This document shows, piece after piece, positions 1 to 10,154 of a DNA stretch of 64,000 nucleotides; the first letter of the stretch is position 1, and the number at the start of each line of letters is the position of its first letter. This DNA comes from Tremella fuciformis. Its lineage: Eukaryota; Basidiomycota; Tremellomycetes; Tremellales; Tremellaceae. A program made the translations under genes and the position numbers. The notes beneath the pieces were generated by a model, which searched no databases, was not told the origin of the DNA, and was given only the letters and a program-made list of their open reading frames with translations. The stretch is from positions 5,208,001-5,272,000 of the forward strand of contig CP136490.1 of NCBI GenBank assembly GCA_032768795.1. Direction: 5' to 3'.

Positions 1-563
1 GGTCGGTCTTGGCGGTCTCGGACACTACGCCGTGCTCTTCGCCAAGGCGCTCGGAGCCGAGGTGACCGTCTTCTCGCGTGGCGACGCCAAAAAGGCCGAC
101 GCGCTCAAGATGGGCGCCGACGTGTACGTCTCCACGTCCGAGGAGGGCTTCAGCAAAGGGATCGAGCGCTCGCTCGACGTCGTCGTCTGCACCGCCTCCA
201 ACGCCAACCTCCCCCTCACCGAGCTCCTCCTCACCCTCGGCATCCACAAGGACTTTGTCTTTGTCGGCATGCCCGAGGAGGGATACAAGATCCGCTCCAA
301 CATGCTTTCCGGGAACGGCGCCGCCATCAAGTCGAGCCATATCGGCAGCAAGCCCGAGGTCGTGCAGATGCTCAAGCTCGCCGCGGACAAGGGCGTCAAG
401 CCTTGGGTCCAGGTCATCCCCATGAAAGACGCCGACAAGGCCATGTATGCCGTCAAGGACAACACGGTCAGGTACAGGACCGTCCTTGTCCAGGTAAGCC
501 GCCCGCCCTCCCCTTCATCCGACGACTTTGCTGACGGGTCAGGACATTGACAAGTCGGCTTGA
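1..563 (+). CDS. Zinc-type alcohol dehydrogenase (ADH6/cinnamyl alcohol dehydrogenase class), 3' part
   Basis: This is the C-terminal part of a medium-chain zinc alcohol dehydrogenase that reduces aldehydes with NADP(H) in the cytosol. The 5' end lies outside the window. Residues 1-8 read VGLGGLGH, the dinucleotide-binding glycine motif, followed by AKALGAEVTVFSR, where the basic residue after beta-2 suits NADP binding. The zinc-ligand half is missing because of the window edge. One intron at 494-542 separates a long exon from a last short exon encoding DIDKSA and a TGA stop. Spliced, the C-terminus aligns with the usual end of the family (VRYRTVLVQD). The family is clear; substrate class is inferred from family resemblance only. 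Confidence 0.88.
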
Positions 564-733
564 ATCGAGGGCAGGATCCGACCGCGGCTTTAGAATTAGA
601 ATGGGTAATTGGTAGTACAGTCGCCGAGCATAGTCGAGATTGGCAGATCAGTTTAGTACGTCCAGTCAATGCATGCAATAAGCAGGTGCGCCCCGCCGTG
701 GAGTACAACAACAATTCAGCTTCAAGGAGTCTC

Positions 734-2696
734 TCATGCCATCGACTCCGCGTCGTCCTGCTCGACCTTGACTTCTGTGCCTTCCGAGCCCGGCTCTTCC
801 TTGACGGCCTCTTCTGTAGAGTCGTCCTTCACGTCTGGCTCTTTCTCCGAGATTGCCTCTGATTTGACATGCTCTGCGATCTCATCCTTGACCTCGGCAT
901 CTCCTTGTGGCGGACCAAGATCCGGTTGGGCCGCATCCGGAGGCTGAATGTACATGTCGAGATGCCTGCCAACGATATCCTGGATCTCGCCTTTGCCCAA
1001 CACCCCTTCGGCGAGGGTGTTGCGCTAAAATCAGCCAAGACTGGCAAAACACAAGAACTCACAAAGGCGAAGTACACCCCCTTGGTGGTCATGCCAAAGA
1101 CGTCCTTGAACTGCTCGTTCTCCCGCATGACACCGCGTGACTCCAGCAAGACCAGTGTCTGTTTCCGTATAGCCTGTAAATGGTAAGCATCGAGGCTGTG
1201 AGAAGAAAAGCATCACACACAGCCTTGTTGTCCAAGACTTGCTGCGGGACCCGTCGTTTGGCTCTTCCTGTAGAAGGCGGTTCTTGCGCTTTCGTCTCGT
1301 CTGCAGGCTTGATAAGCGGCACTGACGGACGTTTGCCAAATATATCCTCTTCCTCAATCTTGACTCGGACAAGCGATGATTGTCGGTCAGGAGGCTCGCC
1401 CTGGGTCTGGCTTTCGGGTTGAACACTCGTTTGACGCGGGAGGGCGACCGGGACAATTCGCCCTTGTTTCCGTTTGCGATTCTCATCCTCGAGGGCCGAA
1501 TCTGGGGGTTTTGGCCGTTTCTCGCCTCGGCGGCCAGGTGTTCTGCCGGATACAGGCGCAGGAGGTGGAAGTGTAGCGATGGGCGGTGGTGCATAGATGG
1601 AGGAGACAGATGTAGCCCGAGAGAAGGTGACGGAACCAGAACGTCGAGGAAAGGGAGGTGGGGGCTTGCGAGGGGCTTTCGAGGGAAAGAAGAGGGGTGC
1701 TAAAGGTCAGCAATGCTAGGTGGAGAGTAATGGGATCTTACCTCGCGGCAACGGCTCGCCTGGCCTTACTTTCTTCTCGCTCGGAGGAGCAGGGGGCGGC
1801 TTGAGCCTGCCAACGAGGAGCTTGAGAATAGCCGGGTCTCCTGCCGACCTTTGCCCAAACACGAGGATGCTGGAACTGTTCGACTCTGGTCGTCAGCCCC
1901 AAGGGCCTGTTCGGAATTGATGAAGACATGCCCATGCCCTCATCGCCCAGGCCAATGACAACGGCGTTCTTCGTCCGGCCAGCCGGAGTCAGCTCAGCCG
2001 AGCGACACAGCAAAGCGGTGAAGTAGGCTTGGAGGAGTACGGCATCTGGAGCGACCGACCTGAAGGTCAGCTGAGAGGTCGGTCGACTAGTCCGGCAGCT
2101 GACATTTGCACGACACCTGAGCCTTCTTCGCTCTCCATGAGCTCGTCATCTTTCAGCTCAATAACCCGGCGGACTTGAAGGTACTTTCGGCCGCGCATCG
2201 ACTCGAGCGAGAGACACAGATCAGCATCGCCAGGCATCTGGAAGGGCGACCCCTGCGCGGCATTGTTTGTCGGATGCTGCGGTGTCGAGTCGAAGGGGTT
2301 GGCAGCCTGCTGCGAGGGCGTGGCGGGAAAGCTCAAGAGAGCAAAGAACGACACGCCTGAATCTCAACACCGACGAGGGGCGCAAAGGTCTCACGCACCG
2401 TCGAGCCTGAATCCCTCTGGGCCAATCTCCAGTCCACCGCGATACAACATACGCCATGATTTCTGAGGCGCCCTCGGAACACTGGATGTCGCAAGGCCAT
2501 TGATGAGCTTCTCGGCGGGAGTCGTGTGCGTCTCACTCGTGCCGGCCTTGGATGTTAAAGCCGGCGAGGGCGGGATGGTCGGGAGGAGGGACGACCGGGT
2601 GAACGAGTTCGACTGATGGGTGAGGGTGGGGCGCGGTGGTCGGGCGAACGGGTTGCGAGAGGGAGAAGGCCCAGGTGGGGCGCCGAGCGATGTCAT
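734..2696 (-). CDS. Sld7-like (MTBP-type C-terminal domain) DNA replication initiation factor
   Basis: The ATG at 2696 opens an exon rich in Ser and Pro, followed by an intron of about 42 nt near 2344-2385 and a beta-rich segment (VSFFALLSFPA, then RGRKYLQVRRVIELKDDEL). A proline-rich, charged linker follows, and the C-terminal part is the best conserved: DNKAAIRKQTLVLLESRGV, then EQFKDVFGMTTKGVYFAF, then RNTLAEGVLGKGEIQDIV. That layout of an R/K helix, an F-x-x-x-F-G box and a G-x-x-F-A-x-R segment matches my memory of the Sld7/MTBP C-terminal domain. Sld7 partners Sld3 (Treslin) to fire replication origins. The last 80 residues are an acidic Glu/Lys tail. At least four introns are needed. 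The middle exon joints are not fully resolved, and the family call is a recognition from memory. Confidence 0.52.
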
Positions 2697-2739
2697 GACG
2701 GGCCTGAAGCTACGCGCGTCATTGGAGCCGCGGTCTATA

Positions 2740-2776
2740 TCATGATGACGACGATGATGCTGATGATGATGATGGA
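2740..2776. repeat. ATG/GAT trinucleotide microsatellite
   Basis: Imperfect run of ATG/ACG triplets just upstream of the Sld7-like start codon, so in its 5' leader or promoter. No function is evident. Confidence 0.7.
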
Positions 2777-3107
2777 GAGAGGAGATGTAAAGTGGAGGTC
2801 AAGAGAAACCACACGCGTCGACCTCATCAGTCTGCGCACGCGACTGGACGTCATTAGCTTTCAGTCTCGTCATTTCTGCGACAGAGAGCATGCATGGCCG
2901 CAGCGGACTACTGGAATGATGCGCCCTACATGGACAGCATGCATATGGGCAGTGACTAACGACGTGCAAGAGCAAGAACACCATCATGACGTGGACTACG
3001 TTTGGGGGGTGGCAAGAGACGTCTGATAGCGATACATCCGTCGGCGTCACTTGGCTGTATTCCAACGATCTCGAGCTGGAAATGAGCTCGTTGCGCGCTC
3101 GCACAAG

Positions 3108-3708
3108 ATGGTGAGCTCGGCGAGACAGAACGCTCCCAGCCCAGCCCACTGACGCACAGCTACCACTAACGCTGCTCAATGCAGCGCAGGGCAAACCGAT
3201 GGTCCGTCCTCCTCATGTGCCGGACCTCGCAGGCGGCGCGCTGACTCCCAGCTCGTCGAGCTCAAGAATGGCGTCACATTCAACGGCCACCTGGTCGAGT
3301 GCGACAACTTTATGAATGTGACTCTGCGGGAAGTGTATCAGACATCAGCAGACGGGGAACGGTTCTGGAAGATGAAGGAGATGTTCATCAAGGGGAACAT
3401 TGTGGGTCGCGTGTGGCTGTCGCTGTCGGTCGACGCTGAGCCCAGATCAAATACTTCCGAATAGCAGACGCCATACTGGATACGGCATTCGAGGAGCAGG
3501 AGAAGAACCGCGCCGCCGCCAAGTCGCGCGGGTCAGGAGGCGGCGGGCGAGGCGGGCGGGGTGCACCGGGACAGCGGGGAGGTGAGCGCCTCTCCGAATC
3601 TGAACAGACTATGTGCTTATCTCAGGACGCGGAGGGCCGCCGGCACGAGGAGGTGGGCAGGGGAGGGGACGGGGCGGACCGCCGAGAGGGCGTGGGAGGG
3701 GGCAATAG
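3108..3708 (+). CDS. LSM4: U6 snRNA-associated Sm-like protein LSM4
   Basis: LSM4 is a subunit of the Lsm2-8 ring that binds the U6 snRNA 3' end in the nucleus and of the Lsm1-7 ring that promotes mRNA decapping in the cytoplasm. Five exons (3108-3110, 3160-3201, 3252-3401, 3446-3581, 3626-3708) give 137 residues. The Sm fold is textbook: [19 protein letters not shown], then [13 protein letters not shown] (Sm1) and FIKGNIIKYFRI (Sm2). The C-terminal tail of about 50 residues is Arg-Gly-Gly rich, typical of LSM4 and linked in yeast to P-body assembly. The first coding exon is only the ATG itself. All splice sites are GT-AG and keep frame. The gene is convergent with the orphan gene at 4.2-6.2 kb. 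Confidence 0.96.
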
Positions 3709-4227
3709 CGCGCAGGACGCGGGACACGAAACCGTCTCTGTTCTCGCGGGATCACGCACCATACGGATTCGACTGGCCATCATACGTTATGCAGATGGCC
3801 CATGGTGGGTGTGCTCTGTTGTCTTTCCTTTGTTCTCGGAGCAGAGCCGCACGCGCGTCGGCGACCAAGTCGAGGCTCACTCATTTACCTCTAACGACCC
3901 GAATAGTCTCTGTCAGATCCGATCACCACATCTCGAGCTGTTTACTTTTATATTTTTTTTGTGCATTTCTAGACGACAGGTCCTTACTCTGACGCTCTTT
4001 TCCTCCTATGACACTACAATCCACTACTCGACACGAGACGACATGTACAAGAAACCACAGGTACAACACATCTGAGAACGAACCTCATTGTCCGAGACAC
4101 AAACAACATGAATTGACAAGATACGATAGGCGACCGGACAGAACACGGTCGAACAGGATACTTTGGCGAGGCGGCTGGCTTTACATCCTGCCTTGTTAGC
4201 CATATCCCATGACGAGCGGATGCATGC
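3709..4227. other. Intergenic, convergent 3' ends
   Basis: Sits between the stops of LSM4 (plus) and the orphan protein (minus). It holds a T-rich stretch at about 3940-3962, plausibly 3' UTR and polyadenylation sequence of LSM4. No gene was seen. Confidence 0.5.
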
Positions 4228-6249
4228 TCACAATTGGTCCACGATGCTTTGGACCGCCTCGGGATTTTGACAGTCGTCCGTGCCGGCCGGCTGACTGCTT
4301 GAGGGGAGACTCTCGCTGTACTGTTCGGAGATGAAGTCGAGCAACATCTTTGCATTGGGCTCGGAGAGCTCGATGTCAAAGCCGCCGACCGAAAGCGCTC
4401 CTCCGCTAGGAGTGGCGAGCCCGGCGGGTGGTGGTACCACAGCTTGCGACACCTGTTCTTCCTGAGTACCCGCAGACGCAGGTGCGTCGAATTCGGACAT
4501 ATCGACGACAGGCGACAGTGACGGGTCGACATTGGTCACAAAGATTGAAGGGTCCAGCAAGAGGGAGTTGTCGATGAACATGGACGTCTGAGGGTCGTGG
4601 TTGACGTCCGATGGGGCGAGCTGCATAGCCTCTTCGATGATGTTGGTGTTGAGCACGTTGGTGCTGAGCATGGAGTCATCGCTGTCGCTGCTTGGGTCGC
4701 TCATATTCTGCAGGGCGGCCAGCCACTCGGGAGCGAACATGGCGGGGGCCGACTCGGCCCTGCTCATAGTGGGAGTGGGGTCCGTGGCCATGTTGCCGTC
4801 GGAGCCTTGATAAGAGCCAAAGTTGTGGGCGGTGACAGTGGCGTCTCTCGTGTGGCCTGATGACAGCTCCATGTTCGCCATGGGGTAGGCGATGTTGTTC
4901 AAGAGATTGAAGCTGTCCCCGCCTGAAGAGATCGGGTCGACGTAGCCGGTCTGGTAGGGCAAGTTCCAGAAAAACGACTCGGATTGAGGGTTGGCTAGCG
5001 GGTTGACTTGCTGGTCCGTGTTCGCTCCCTCATACTCGCCATCTGCGTCGGCCGACCCGCTGGTGAGTTGGGAGTAGCCAGACGAGGCGGAATACATCGA
5101 GACGATAGAGGGGCGGGGGAGGTATGAGGACGAAGGCCCCATTTGAAGTTGCTGGTCGTATACCGGCGCTGGCGCGGTATATGACTGTGTCGAATAGCTT
5201 CCTTGGTCCACCTGCATCGGTTCAGTGTATGATGATAGAGCCGGCAGGCTGTTGGCCATGGCCAAGGACAAGTCGACCTCGGTCGACGAGGAGGGACCTG
5301 CAAGATTCGATGGACCCGCGACATCGAGTGCGGAGGCCACGGTTTGCGAAGAAGAGGCCATGGCCTGCGTGGTGGGGCAGATGGGTAGCGCCGGAGGGCC
5401 CATAAGACACGGCGCTGCTGAGGTCTTGGACCCGAACACGTTGTGGGTGTTGCGGCGCGTGCTTAGCGAAGATTGCCAGTATCCGGCGTCGCTCCCTTGG
5501 CCGGCAAAGGAGGATGATCGCTGGACTGGTGGGGGATGCGCATAGGAACCCGGGACCGGTAGGCATATTCCGTAGCGAGGGGGACGGGTGTCGCTGTAGA
5601 CTCGATCATGCGAGGGGAGTCCCTGGTATGCTTGCACGTGTTCGCGGTCGACATACAATGGGTTGTGTATCTCATATCTCCCGCCAGATGTGGATTGATG
5701 ATTGGCATCTCTTCTGCTGTGTGGTGAGCGGGGAGGATCGGATGTCCAACCGGGCTCGGTACGCATGCGCCTGGAAATGACGTCCCATTTGACGGTGCAT
5801 TTCTCCCAGACCGAGGGGACCGAGGGGAAATCGCCCTTGGACTTTGAGGAGTGCGGGCCTGCCGACTGGAACGGAGTGAGGGCTGTGATGTCGCAGAGCA
5901 TGGGGTCGAGAGTGGGAGGGTACTCGGCGCTCAGATGATGGTTGGAAGCCGAACGCGAGAGGTTGACGGCCTGCATGGCCCGGGGCAGACTGCCCGAATT
6001 GGGAGAGGGCATGTCGGCTGCGACCTGAGGCGGGCGCGCGTATGGCCTGCGATCCATGTGAGTCGCACGGCGGATGGGCCCCGCGTGAGATTCTGTCTTG
6101 ACCGACAGGTTCTTGTGACTGTGTGAATCGTGGGCGGAGGACATGGCGCTATGGGATAAGGAAGGGTGCGAAGACGTCGACGTCGAGCCGTTTGTGTTTG
6201 CGCTCGCGCTGTCGATCAGTGAGTGATCGACGACTGGTGTTTGTGACAC
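4228..6249 (-). CDS. Low-complexity protein of unknown function, possibly a transcriptional regulator
   Basis: A single open frame of 673 codons with no recognised domain. It is rich in Ser, Pro, Gln, Asn and Asp, with many clusters of acidic and aromatic residues (EPMQVDQ, SFFWNLPY, APEWLAAL) resembling fungal activation regions. A basic patch lies at about 150-185 (KCTVKWDVISRRMR). The frame opens at a GTG codon, so the true start is either the first in-frame ATG at 6142-6144 (residue 36, giving 638 residues) or an ATG in an upstream exon I could not place. The CT-rich leader upstream reads open in several frames but has no conserved look. A TATA-like sequence lies near 6492. A regulatory role is inference from composition only. 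Confidence 0.6.
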   Translation of the reverse strand: MSQTPVVDHSLIDSASANTNGSTSTSSHPSLSHSAMSSAHDSHSHKNLSVKTESHAGPIRRATHMDRRPYARPPQVAADMPSPNSGSLPRAMQAVNLSRSASNHHLSAEYPPTLDPMLCDITALTPFQSAGPHSSKSKGDFPSVPSVWEKCTVKWDVISRRMRTEPGWTSDPPRSPHSRRDANHQSTSGGRYEIHNPLYVDREHVQAYQGLPSHDRVYSDTRPPRYGICLPVPGSYAHPPPVQRSSSFAGQGSDAGYWQSSLSTRRNTHNVFGSKTSAAPCLMGPPALPICPTTQAMASSSQTVASALDVAGPSNLAGPSSSTEVDLSLAMANSLPALSSYTEPMQVDQGSYSTQSYTAPAPVYDQQLQMGPSSSYLPRPSIVSMYSASSGYSQLTSGSADADGEYEGANTDQQVNPLANPQSESFFWNLPYQTGYVDPISSGGDSFNLLNNIAYPMANMELSSGHTRDATVTAHNFGSYQGSDGNMATDPTPTMSRAESAPAMFAPEWLAALQNMSDPSSDSDDSMLSTNVLNTNIIEEAMQLAPSDVNHDPQTSMFIDNSLLLDPSIFVTNVDPSLSPVVDMSEFDAPASAGTQEEQVSQAVVPPPAGLATPSGGALSVGGFDIELSEPNAKMLLDFISEQYSESLPSSSQPAGTDDCQNPEAVQSIVDQL

Positions 6250-6491
6250 TGGGGTGATTCGCGCTCAGAGACACACTGACGATTGGGTCTCGTGCGATGA
6301 CGGTTTCCTGTCCATGTAGCGATATGAGGAGACGTCGGGTGGAGAGGATACTGAGAAGGACGAAGGATAAGAGACGGGGCGATCGTAGAGAAAGGCTGTG
6401 AGTAGCTGGGTGAGTGGGTGAGTATAAGTGGCCGACTGAAGTTGTTGATGTCGACTGAAGAAGAGAAGAGAACAGGGGGGTGGAATGGGCG

Positions 6492-6499
6492 ATATATAT
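6492..6499 (-). promoter_or_regulatory. TATA-like element upstream of the orphan low-complexity gene
   Basis: An eight-base alternating TA run lies about 245 bases before the first codon of the open frame and about 350 before the first ATG. Position fits a core promoter with a long 5' leader. Motif evidence only. Confidence 0.35.
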
Positions 6500-6823
6500 G
6501 CGCAAACAAGGGGGAGGGGCTGGCTGGACGTTGGGTCATCGCGCTGCTCCGGAATGCCGTCTGAAAGCGCGATCGATGCATGAGAACTGAGAAGGCTGGT
6601 CAAGGTGACAGTTAGCAGACGGGGTAAAAGATAAGTGAGACTTCTTCTGACTAGCTAGCCCCACTTAAACCAGGTGGTGCTCTCGTCATTCTTCGAGATA
6701 AAAAACACGGGCTGACCGGTCCTGGCCCGCCCACATTCCACTTGCCATTGGAGCGGTACGAGCGGTACGAGGTGTCACGGCTTTGAGAAATCCGTAATGA
6801 CTGGCGATAACTGACATTCCAGC

Positions 6824-6844
6824 TCAGTGGTCAGTGGTCAGTGG
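6824..6844. repeat. Three tandem TCAGTGG heptamers
   Basis: Three perfect head-to-tail copies of a 7-base unit inside the long divergent intergenic region. They may form a regulator-binding cluster, but no factor can be named. Confidence 0.6.
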
Positions 6845-6979
6845 TTGGTAGTTGGTGAGTGGCGACCACCTGAGTCGTTCAAAACGGCATTGATGCACGG
6901 GGATCTTGTCAAAGACGGGAAGCCCATGCTGGACACAGGCGAGATTGGGCAGCCGGAATCTGACCTGAGTCGGCACTGG

Positions 6980-7002
6980 CCCAGCCCAGCCCAGCCTAGC
7001 CC
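6980..7002. repeat. CCCAG pentamer repeat
   Basis: About four near-perfect CCCAG/CCTAG units in tandem, GC-rich, within the divergent intergenic region. No function assigned. Confidence 0.55.
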
Positions 7003-7803
7003 GGTCGCGAGTGCCATCACAGAGCGATCGGAGCTGAAGAATCGGAACAACGTAAGGAATTTGCCAAGAGAGGACGGGGTCGTTCACGACGGCGTTTCCG
7101 GTCCTACTCGGCAGAGCAAAAAGTCAGCCGCGCAAGTATTTGGTATTTCCTGCCGATGAGCGCCGACTTCCGAGGCGATAGGTCCCGCTCTGCCTCTTCG
7201 AGGCTAGACTGTGCGCAGAGGTCTGACGCGGCGGGAAGCAAATGTGGGACAGACAACAGGTGATGTCGAGAAGGTGAGCAGTGTGACTTGATCAAAGACA
7301 TGGTGGATCTCCCGGTTCGGGGGTCGCTCACTTTGCCGGTCTGACCTGGCTGTCGAGAGGCCGCGAGAGGGCACCGCGGTGAGGTCAGAGGGTCCGAGGA
7401 GGAGTTGGGACGGTTTTTCGGGGGGTAGCAGCCCAACCTTGTCGCCCCCCGTTCTTCCCTTCGTCTCGACTCCTACCGCACTGCACTGCGCCAGTCCAGT
7501 CCAGTCCGCAGTCGCGTCCCGAGTTGCTGGGCCGGCGCTTCCTGGTGGCTGCCCCTTCCCTTTTGTTCTGCCGGGCTGTCACTCTGTATTCTGTACCTGC
7601 TGGCGGAGATGACGCAATGGCTTCCCCTTGTACTCCTACTGATGGTCGTGCGCCGCACCACCTCGACTCCGTATCCTAGGAGAGCAGCATACGAACAGCG
7701 AGCAGCAGTAGAAGGCTGAGCAGAGCAATGGTCGCCGCTCGGAGATGCACGAGTTGACGTCATGTCCATCAATTGGCTCCTCGTCAAGAGCCCTCCTAAG
7801 TAC

Positions 7804-7810
7804 TTATATA
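7804..7810 (+). promoter_or_regulatory. TATA box candidate of the CipC-like gene
   Basis: TTATATA lies about 113 bases before the CipC-like start codon, a plausible core promoter spacing with a short leader. TATA promoters are common on stress-induced fungal genes, which fits this family. Confidence 0.45.
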
Positions 7811-7922
7811 GCTGGGCACCTCGAGTCCTCGTAGCGACATCTCTGCAGCGCACACTCCTCGTCTTCTTCCCCAGAAACCTGTCCCCTATCTAAGAGCGGC
7901 ATCCACACAGCGACGACCCAAC

Positions 7923-8869
7923 ATGACCGGCTTCTTCAACAGTGAGTGATCGAGTGATCGAGTCCTCCGCCCGTCGTCCCTTTGCCAGACGCGTCTGAGC
8001 TCTCGCAATTCCACTTCCCCATCAACGGCTCAGAGAGCACTTGGGCCAGTCTCGCGCTTGCCCGCCCCTCGCTCGTCGGGCAGGTCGGACCAGACAACGG
8101 CGCGTCGACCTGGTACCGATCGACACAGACTGCCGAGGGCTTCAGGACATAACGCGACTCATGGCCACCCATCCTGGGACCCCAGCTACCTAGGCCTCGG
8201 CTGTCAGGTGTCACGCGCACATTTGTGACGAACACCTTGGGCCCTCTACCTTGGGCAGCCCTTGAGCGCGCGACATTGATGAACCTCTCAAGTCGGGCGC
8301 TGATTGACACCAGAACTCAAGCACAAGCTCGACCCGCACTCGGCCTCGCATCCCCTCGCCAAACAACGCGACGAGTTCCTCGCGGTCGACAACACGACGC
8401 CCATCGAGAAGAAGTCGCACTTTACCGCCGAGGCCGTCGGCGCCGCCGCGGCGTACGAGGCGATGAAGGCGTTCGAGCACAACGGCATGCACGAGGGGAC
8501 GGGCAAGGTCGGCTCCAGCCCCACGCGCGACCGGCACACGCGGAGAGCTGACAGCAGGTCACGCACGCCCGTGGCAAGGAGGTCATCGCTGGCCTGGCGG
8601 GCGGCTACGCCGTCAAGATGGTCGAAGAGAAGGGCTTGCCTTTCAGTGCGTCTGTCTCCGCCCCACCCCACCGCCGCACGCCGCGTGACATGGGCTGCTG
8701 AACTGACGCGACGCCAGCCTCGAACAAGGACAAGGAAAAGTTCAAGGTCACCGCGTCCAAGTACGCCCAGGCGGACAGCCAGCGCGCCCTGCGCGAGTCG
8801 GGCCTGTACAACGACTCGGAGCTCGAGCCCATCACCGAGCACGAGAAGCACGGCCACAAGATTCTCTAG
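7923..8869 (+). CDS. CipC-like stress-response protein (DUF3759 family)
   Basis: Small soluble protein of the CipC/DUF3759 family, known in fungi as strongly induced by antibiotics, oxidative stress and host contact; its biochemical role is unknown. Exons 7923-7941, 8314-8507, 8558-8645 and 8718-8869 give 150 residues. After MTGFFNKLKHKL come the family signatures: HFTAEAVGAAAAYEAMKAFE, then a Gly-rich helical stretch, GLAGGYAVKMVEEKG, and a Lys/Glu-rich tail. The first intron is 372 nt, far longer than the roughly 50 nt usual here, and hosts a tandem GAGTGATC pair at its 5' end. The acceptor of exon 3 could be 3 nt earlier, adding one Gln. It is transcribed from the long divergent region upstream. 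Confidence 0.85.
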
Positions 8870-9113
8870 GCGGCACGCACCCCTCTGTCCCTGCGAGATT
8901 CCTGGAGCTGGAGCTTGTGACCTTGACCTTGTATCTTATATGACCTTGACGAGCTGCCATGCCATGCCTGTGTTGTCTGCCCGTGCTGCATGTTATGTCA
9001 TAGAGTGACGCATGACGGTCGGATTTGCCACCCAACCACCCGGCCCAGAGGGCCCGAGCCGACGCGCACTGAAAACCCCTTTGTCTTCATCTCTACTCGT
9101 CCATTGCAGCAGC

Positions 9114-9946
9114 ATGTCCACCGTGGTCTTCCCCCCGGCTGGCGGCTCGTCGACTCAGGCCCCTACAGAGCCGTACGCTTCTCCCCACATCGCTGACGTG
9201 CGGACTGACGCAAAGCAGCCAGCGGCCCTGGCCAGCAACGGCCATCGAGGCCGCCTCGCACGGCGCCATCGCCTTCTGCCAGCTGTACTACGAGACATAC
9301 GACGAGCCGTCCAGGCGCTCGACGGTCAGTCCCGACGCGGCCGACGACGAGGCGGGATGAGGGACGCTGACGAGCAGGAGATTCCCCTGCTGTACCACCC
9401 CACGGCGAAGATCATATGGAACGGCAACTCGGTACCCTCTGCGCCGGCGCAGCTGGCGAGGTGGCTCGAGGCCATGCCGACGAGCAGACACGATCTGCAG
9501 AGCCTGGACTGCCATCCGATCGACTGTGAGTGTCGAGGATCCCTTGCCCTACTCCGTCAGCCGACACCCCTTCCTCCCGTGAAATGGGTAGTGCCCAGGT
9601 CGGGTAGACGAGGCCGATGGAGAAGGAGGACGCATGGATGTCAAAGAGAGGGGAGGCGACACGCTGACCCTCAGCACCAGACCCGTCCGCCCCGCCCGAC
9701 CTAATCATCAACGTCACAGGCTCCCTCTTCTCCGGCCCGGGCGTCTACCCGAGTCATAACCCCGCCGAGCGACAGCCTCCTCAACCGCGCGACAAGCCGA
9801 GAAAGTTTCACGAGATGTTCATTCTGCGAGCCATGGAGGGCGAGGGGGGCATGCAGCCAAAGGTGCGTCCATGATCCAGCATGCCGACAGTCTGGCCGAC
9901 GGGGTAGTATCGCATACAGTCGAGCAATTTCCGGTATATTGGCTAG
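9114..9946 (+). CDS. NTF2-like mRNA export protein (NXT1/p15-type)
   Basis: NTF2-fold protein of the p15/Nxt1 type, which pairs with the mRNA export receptor (NXF1/Mex67) at the nuclear pore. Five exons (9114-9172, 9219-9324, 9378-9525, 9681-9862, 9908-9946) give 177 residues. The order is as in the family: helix AIEAASHGAIAFCQLYYETY, strand LYHPTAKIIWNGN, LARWLEAMPTSRHDLQSLDCH, strand LIINVTGSLF, FHEMFILRAM, and the closing SSNFRYIG. The last intron uses a TAG acceptor, which restores YRIQSSNFRYIG. It could instead be another NTF2 relative, but the lack of Ran-binding features and the family order favour the export factor. Confidence 0.8.
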
Positions 9947-10154
9947 CTCGGCCACGCCGCTCAAAGCACATCACCCTTGCTTGCAAAGTCAAGACGGTTC
10001 CACCAAACATCAAACAACAGCTAGAAAGGACATTGTCCAGCATATCTCGGTACTCGGATACTTGTCGATGAAATGTGCATGTACAGCATTACCGCGAGAA
10101 AGTACGATACTCAAACATCCCAATACTACTACCCCTTCCCCCTGGACAGCCCAC

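Larger units (their letters stand above)
6250..7922. other. Long divergent intergenic region
   Basis: A 1.7 kb gap shared by the promoters of the orphan gene (minus) and the CipC-like gene (plus), the largest non-coding stretch in the window. It holds three direct TCAGTGG copies (6824-6844), CCCAG pentamer repeats (6980-7002) and a TATA-like box near 7804. Open frames here are short and show no conserved features. The size fits a heavily regulated pair of promoters. Confidence 0.5.

Noticed and set aside
8270..8313. Possible C/D snoRNA boxes in the long CipC intron (TTGATGA and CTGA)
   Set aside because: The boxes are only about 20 bases apart, with no flanking stem, too short for a C/D snoRNA. 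The CTGA is better read as the branch-site region.
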